The notes under the pieces: generated by a model
What the model was told of the DNA's origin: nothing
Seen by the model: only the letters and a program-made list of their open reading frames with translations
The model's database searches: none
Made by a program: the position numbers and the translations under genes
In this document: positions 7,690 through 9,933 of the stretch, one piece after another
Layout: each line of letters opens with the position of its first letter
Numbering within the stretch: the stretch's first letter is position 1
DNA from: Verrucomicrobia bacterium UBA3761
GTDB taxonomy: Bacteria; Verrucomicrobiota; Kiritimatiellia; RFP12; UBA1067
Direction of reading: 5' to 3'
Length of the DNA: 9,933 nt
Assembly: GCA_002371135.1 (NCBI GenBank)
Contig: DFGB01000049.1
Coordinates: 33,173 to 43,105 of the forward strand

Positions 7690-8521
7690 AGATTGGCAAC
7701 ATTTCTATTTGCGCGTAATCGTCGCGCTGGACGCCGCGACTGTAGCGGACTCCGGCCTTGCCGAAAAGAATCGCGTAGAAGGGCATGTCGCGCTTGATGC
7801 CGAGAGTGTCCTCCAGCAACTCGGGCACTGCGCTCTGGGCGAGATTCAGAAAGCCGCACCAGCATGTGGCGATGCCGGCCGAATTGGCGAGAAGTTCGAA
7901 ATTGGTACAGGCTATCGCAACGTCCTGCACAGGCGTGGTGACGCCCTTTGAAGAAGTATCCGAAGAGACGATCAACATGCCGGCTGCATCGCGGAAGAAT
8001 ATGTCCTTGCCGCCTTTGCGCAGTTTGATAGCGGGAATCGCCAGCCAGCGCGGCAGCAACTTGGATCCTTCGCGATGCTTCTCGATTGTGTTCACGAAGT
8101 CGCGCTTGAACCGTTCAAGAGAATTTCTGGTCGGCAGGCAGGTGAATTTGAGAGCGCGCGCGTTGCACCCCGTGGGGGAATTGCCAAGAACGCGCAGGAT
8201 GCGCTCAAGCACATCGCGATCGACGTCCTCTTTTGCAAATTTGCGCATCGAGCGACGCGTCCGCAGCCAATTTGACGCCTCTTCGAACGAAGGAAGCGCT
8301 ATGCCGTGCGCAGGGATGGAATCCCCGGGGCGTTTCCCGTCGAATGTGATTGCACCGGCAGGACATACGGCAAGGCAATGCTGGCAGCGCATACATTCCG
8401 CTTCCTTTGCCATTTCCGGCATCGACGATTCGCCGCGTTTCAGCGCTCCAAATGCGCAGTCCTCGACGCACAAGCCACATTTTACGCACTTGGTCGCGTC
8501 CAAATTGAATAGTGTTGCCAT
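7688..8521 (-). CDS. Ferredoxin-domain nitroreductase family protein
   Basis: A 277-residue soluble protein. Its N-terminal 2x[4Fe-4S] ferredoxin domain has CX2CX2CX3C twice (C12/15/18/22 and C43/46/49/53, the last followed by Pro). A nitroreductase-fold flavoprotein domain begins near residue 80 with the FMN-contacting TRRSMRKF (88-95) and continues through GNSPTGCNAR and the GIATCWCGF segment. The family transfers electrons from the iron-sulfur clusters to FMN; the physiological substrate is generally unknown. The length is normal. The ATG at 8521 places the first cluster motif 12 residues in, as in relatives. The final residues EMLPI and the TGA are encoded by repeat words (ATGTTGCCAA), so the C-terminus seems to be repeat-derived. 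The TSCPD gene lies 68 nt upstream on the same strand and may be cotranscribed. Confidence 0.92.
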   Translation of the reverse strand: MATLFNLDATKCVKCGLCVEDCAFGALKRGESSMPEMAKEAECMRCQHCLAVCPAGAITFDGKRPGDSIPAHGIALPSFEEASNWLRTRRSMRKFAKEDVDRDVLERILRVLGNSPTGCNARALKFTCLPTRNSLERFKRDFVNTIEKHREGSKLLPRWLAIPAIKLRKGGKDIFFRDAAGMLIVSSDTSSKGVTTPVQDVAIACTNFELLANSAGIATCWCGFLNLAQSAVPELLEDTLGIKRDMPFYAILFGKAGVRYSRGVQRDDYAQIEMLPI

Positions 8522-8540
8522 GGTGTCGAACAGTTGAATG

Positions 8541-8587
8541 TGTTGCCAATGTGAAAATGTCGCCAATTCCAATTGACATTGGCAACA
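8541..8587. repeat. Inverted repeat between TSCPD and nitroreductase genes
   Basis: TGTTGCCAATG (8541-8551) and CATTGGCAACA (8577-8587) are exact reverse complements around a 25-nt centre. A nested pair AATGTC/GACATT (8556-8561, 8575-8580) sits inside. It shares a 12-mer GCCAATTCCAAT (8562-8573) and a 13-mer TTGGCAACATTTC (8579-8591) with the 7581-7705 region, so both belong to one word family. It begins just after the stop codon of the upstream gene (8590). Confidence 0.8.
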
Positions 8588-8589
8588 TT

Positions 8590-8832
8590 TCAGCACTGCT
8601 TTTCCTCTTCCAGTGCGCGAGCAAGTTGGTCGGGGCAGGAAGTCCCGTTGCGGCATTGGATACCCTTGAGAAGCGCTATGACATCCTCGACCTTCCGCCC
8701 TGTAGCGAGTTTTGCCACGCCCTGCGTATTGCCGGGACACCCCCCGGCAAACCGGCAGGCGCTCAGTATGCCGTCCGTGACTTCATATTCGATCGCCTGC
8801 GAACAGACGCCCTGCGTTTTATACGTTTTCAT
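8590..8832 (-). CDS. Small TSCPD-domain four-cysteine protein (TIGR03905-like)
   Basis: An 80-residue cytosolic protein with the order GVCS (C10), FAGGCPGN (C32), and GIQCRNGTSCPDQLA (C60, C66). The last contains the exact TSCPD motif that names the domain. Standalone members of this family are of unknown function; the same domain occurs at the C-terminus of some B12-dependent ribonucleotide reductases. The four cysteines suggest metal binding, which is inference. Start: the ATG at 8832 is preferred over 8838 because AAGGAAGG at 8841-8848 lies 8 nt upstream of it but only 2 nt from the other. A good promoter candidate precedes it. The stop TGA (8592-8590) overlaps the first bases of a repeat word. 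The nitroreductase gene follows after 68 nt. Confidence 0.88.
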   Translation of the reverse strand: MKTYKTQGVCSQAIEYEVTDGILSACRFAGGCPGNTQGVAKLATGRKVEDVIALLKGIQCRNGTSCPDQLARALEEEKQC

Positions 8833-8840
8833 ATTCATTA

Positions 8841-8848
8841 CCTTCCTT
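8841..8848 (-). promoter_or_regulatory. Ribosome binding site of the TSCPD gene
   Basis: AAGGAAGG on the - strand lies 8 nt from the ATG at 8832. It is the clearest Shine-Dalgarno in the window and decides between the two nearby start codons. Confidence 0.7.
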
Positions 8849-8856
8849 CGGCGAAT

Positions 8857-8886
8857 ATTCTATCATATATTTTGTGCGTTTGGCAA
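8857..8886 (-). promoter_or_regulatory. Predicted sigma70-type promoter of the TSCPD gene
   Basis: On the - strand TTGCCA (8886-8881, 5 of 6 consensus) is separated by 18 nt from TAGAAT (8862-8857, 5 of 6). Transcription would begin near 8850, giving a leader of about 18 nt that contains the ribosome binding site. No experimental support is available. Confidence 0.5.
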
Positions 8887-8903
8887 TGGGGCGGGGAAGA
8901 CAC

Positions 8904-9050
8904 GCCAGGGCAACTGCATTTACTTTTTTCAAACGCTTGCGTCCGCTTTCTTTGCGTCTCGCGATGTGCTTGAACACGCTCGCGTCGGGTTGGCGCGCTA
9001 TAAACACGAGCCACCGACAAGCGGCGGCTGCCGCTACGGCACGATTCAAC
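8904..9050 (-). promoter_or_regulatory. Promoter-upstream repeated element, copy A
   Basis: Block 1 (8904-8936) reads on the - strand GCGTTTG, AAAGTAAATGC (8926-8916), A, GTTGCCCTG. It matches 9785-9817 at about 27 of 33 positions. Block 2 (9019-9050) contains GCGGCGGCT and CGGCAC on the + strand, again shared with the other copy. It includes a perfect hairpin AGCGGC-GGCT-GCCGCT (9020-9035). About 80 nt of unrelated sequence separates the blocks here. AAAGTAAATGC ends 53 nt upstream of the predicted -10 of the TSCPD gene. Its function is unknown. Confidence 0.6.
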
Positions 9051-9088
9051 TAGAATCCGGGATGATGGCGAGCGGCGAGAAGTCGAAA

Positions 9089-9121
9089 AGTTCTGTAAGG
9101 TTGCACTCCAACCTTTCAACT
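9089..9121 (-). terminator. Hairpin at the 3' end of the MBL hydrolase gene
   Basis: AAGGTTG (9097-9103) and CAACCTT (9109-9115) form a 7-bp stem with a 5-nt loop. It is extended through a small internal loop by AGTT/AACT (9089-9092, 9118-9121). On the transcript the stem is followed by a short U run. The gene's stop codon (9118-9116) sits in AGTTGAAAGG, the same word found at the ends of nrdG and the response regulator gene. Confidence 0.55.
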
Positions 9122-9715
9122 ATAAAACGGGTTTGTCGCAAGTTCACGCTCGATGGTGGTATCGCTGCCGTGGCCGGGGATGACGCGCGTAGCGGGCGGG
9201 AGCTTTGCGAGGATGGCGAGCGAACGCTTGAGCGCGGCGAAACTGCCGCCGGGGAAGTCGGTCCGCCCGGCCGATCCTGCGAACAGCGTGTCCCCGGTCA
9301 GAACGATTCCCGCGTCCTTGAAGTGGAACGAGACGCTACCGGGCGTGTGGCCGGGTGTTTCGATGACGTCTACGCCCTGCGGCCATTCGCCGGAGTGAAG
9401 GTTCTTTGGCGGTGGCTGGATTGGATATTGAGGCGGGAATTGGTTCCATGCGTGGCCGAGCATTATCTTGTCGGCGGCATGGATGTAGACCGGCACTTCG
9501 CCATATTTGCCCTGCAGACCGGCTATGGCGCAAATGTGGTCGAAGTGTCCATGAGTGAGAAGGATTGCGGCAGGCGCGAGGTGCCGCGTGTCCAGTACGG
9601 CGGCGATGCGCCCGGCCTCGGCGCCGGGATCGACTATCCAGGCAGAACCGTCGTCGAACGCTATTACCGACGCGTTCTCCTCGAACGCGCCGACTGAAAG
9701 TGTTGTGATTTCCAT
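9116..9715 (-). CDS. MBL-fold metallo-hydrolase, glyoxalase II-like (YcbL/GloB family)
   Basis: A 199-residue cytosolic hydrolase with a complete two-metal site: THGHFDH (H55, H57, D59, H60), H123 in ETPGHTPGS, D142 in LTGDTLFAGSAGR, and H182 in IPGHGSDTT. The layout is that of small glyoxalase II-like thioesterases that act on S-D-lactoylglutathione or related thioesters. Activity on this organism's thiol is inferred, since these enzymes are substrate-diverse. Starts at GTG 9733, ATG 9724 and ATG 9715 are all in frame. The last gives MEITTLSVGAF, the usual spacing to the first strand; 9724 is also possible. The GTG would abut the predicted -10 box and is unlikely. No strong Shine-Dalgarno. 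The final codons YS and the stop run into the AGTTGAAAGG word. Confidence 0.92.
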   Translation of the reverse strand: MEITTLSVGAFEENASVIAFDDGSAWIVDPGAEAGRIAAVLDTRHLAPAAILLTHGHFDHICAIAGLQGKYGEVPVYIHAADKIMLGHAWNQFPPQYPIQPPPKNLHSGEWPQGVDVIETPGHTPGSVSFHFKDAGIVLTGDTLFAGSAGRTDFPGGSFAALKRSLAILAKLPPATRVIPGHGSDTTIERELATNPFYS

Positions 9716-9733
9716 GAACTTCATTTGCCGCAC

Positions 9734-9762
9734 ATTATATCATTTTGGCGGACAAAACGCAA
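9734..9762 (-). promoter_or_regulatory. Predicted sigma70-type promoter of the MBL hydrolase gene
   Basis: A perfect TATAAT lies on the - strand at 9739-9734. A weak -35 TTGCGT (9762-9757, 3 of 6) lies 17 nt upstream. The predicted start near 9727 leaves only about 12 nt before the ATG at 9715 and almost none before the ATG at 9724, so the mRNA would have a very short leader. Confidence 0.5.
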
Positions 9763-9784
9763 ACAGCCTTGGCGCTGGCAGGGC

Positions 9785-9855
9785 GGCAGGGCAACAGCAT
9801 TTACTTTGGGGAAACGCAAAACAGGCGGCGGCTATCGCTGCGGCACAATCGCCCA
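9785..9855 (-). promoter_or_regulatory. Promoter-upstream repeated element, copy B
   Basis: This is the compact version of the element at 8904-9050. Block 1 (9785-9817) carries AAAGTAAATGC (9807-9797), T, GTTGCCCTG on the - strand. Block 2 (about 9822-9855) follows within a few bases. AAAGTAAATGC ends 57 nt upstream of the TATAAT of the MBL gene, nearly the spacing seen for copy A. A regulatory site or a dispersed repeat are both possible. Confidence 0.6.
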
Positions 9856-9895
9856 ACGCAATTTTGCGATCTTTGCGTTAAAATCTGTCGGGTCA

Positions 9896-9916
9896 AAAGT
9901 AAATGCCGTCGCCGCG
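9896..9916 (+). promoter_or_regulatory. Third, oppositely oriented copy of the AAAGTAAATGC element
   Basis: AAAGTAAATGC (9896-9906) followed by CGTCGCCGCG resembles the core of copies A and B, but it reads rightward on the + strand. Together with copy B it forms an 11-bp inverted pair (9797-9807 with 9896-9906). A hairpin CGCAA-TT-TTGCG (about 9857-9868) lies between them. The remaining bases to 9933 show no gene. It would suit a divergent gene starting just beyond the window. Confidence 0.4.
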
Positions 9917-9933
9917 TCCGGAAGTAAACTTGG

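Noticed and set aside
7581..7705. CRISPR-like array
   Set aside because: Units are 8 nt with no spacers, and the arms are inverted, so it is not a CRISPR array.
8522..8740. N-terminal extension of the nitroreductase
   Set aside because: It overlaps the TSCPD gene and the 8541-8587 inverted repeat; the ferredoxin motif begins normally after the ATG at 8521.
8573..9697. 374-residue + strand frame
   Set aside because: It runs antisense across two well-supported genes and a promoter region and shows no family features.

Overview
The window looks like chromosome from an anaerobic, polysaccharide-degrading bacterium. The evidence is an oxygen-sensitive class III ribonucleotide reductase with its activase, a ferredoxin-nitroreductase fusion, and a secreted two-domain GH43 glycosidase. 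The membrane kinase carries a periplasmic sensor of a style familiar from Verrucomicrobiota and relatives. A gut or rumen Kiritimatiellota/Verrucomicrobiota-type organism is my best guess. This is inference; no rRNA or marker gene in the window settles it. Genes are GC-rich and the intergenic repeats are AT-rich.

Layout: positions 1-1431 on the + strand hold the 3' part of nrdD and the complete nrdG, which start-to-stop abut. Everything from 1531 to 9715 is on the - strand. In transcription order this is an MBL-fold hydrolase (9715-9116), a small TSCPD four-cysteine protein (8832-8590), a ferredoxin-nitroreductase (8521-7688), a 1040-residue double GH43 enzyme (7524-4402), a sensor histidine kinase (4390-2348) and a NarL/LuxR-type response regulator (2145-1531). 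nrdG and the response regulator gene converge on a shared long inverted repeat. GH43 and the kinase are 11 nt apart and almost certainly cotranscribed. I infer a sugar-responsive unit in which the enzyme releases pentoses and the kinase/regulator pair senses envelope or substrate state. The ligand is unknown.

The most unusual content is in the gaps. Nearly every intergenic gap carries an inverted repeat whose arms are built from short tandem words: octamers AGTTGAAA and TTTCCACA, and heptamer CATTTNN. The words differ between gaps but the architecture is the same. Several genes take their stop codon from inside these repeats, or immediately at their edge. A different element, containing AAAGTAAATGC followed by GTTGCCCTG, lies about 55 nt upstream of the predicted -10 boxes of two separate genes. 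A third copy points out of the right edge of the window, predicting a divergent + strand gene there. No tRNA, rRNA, CRISPR array, transposase or complete insertion sequence was seen. No gene-free stretch exceeds 300 bases.
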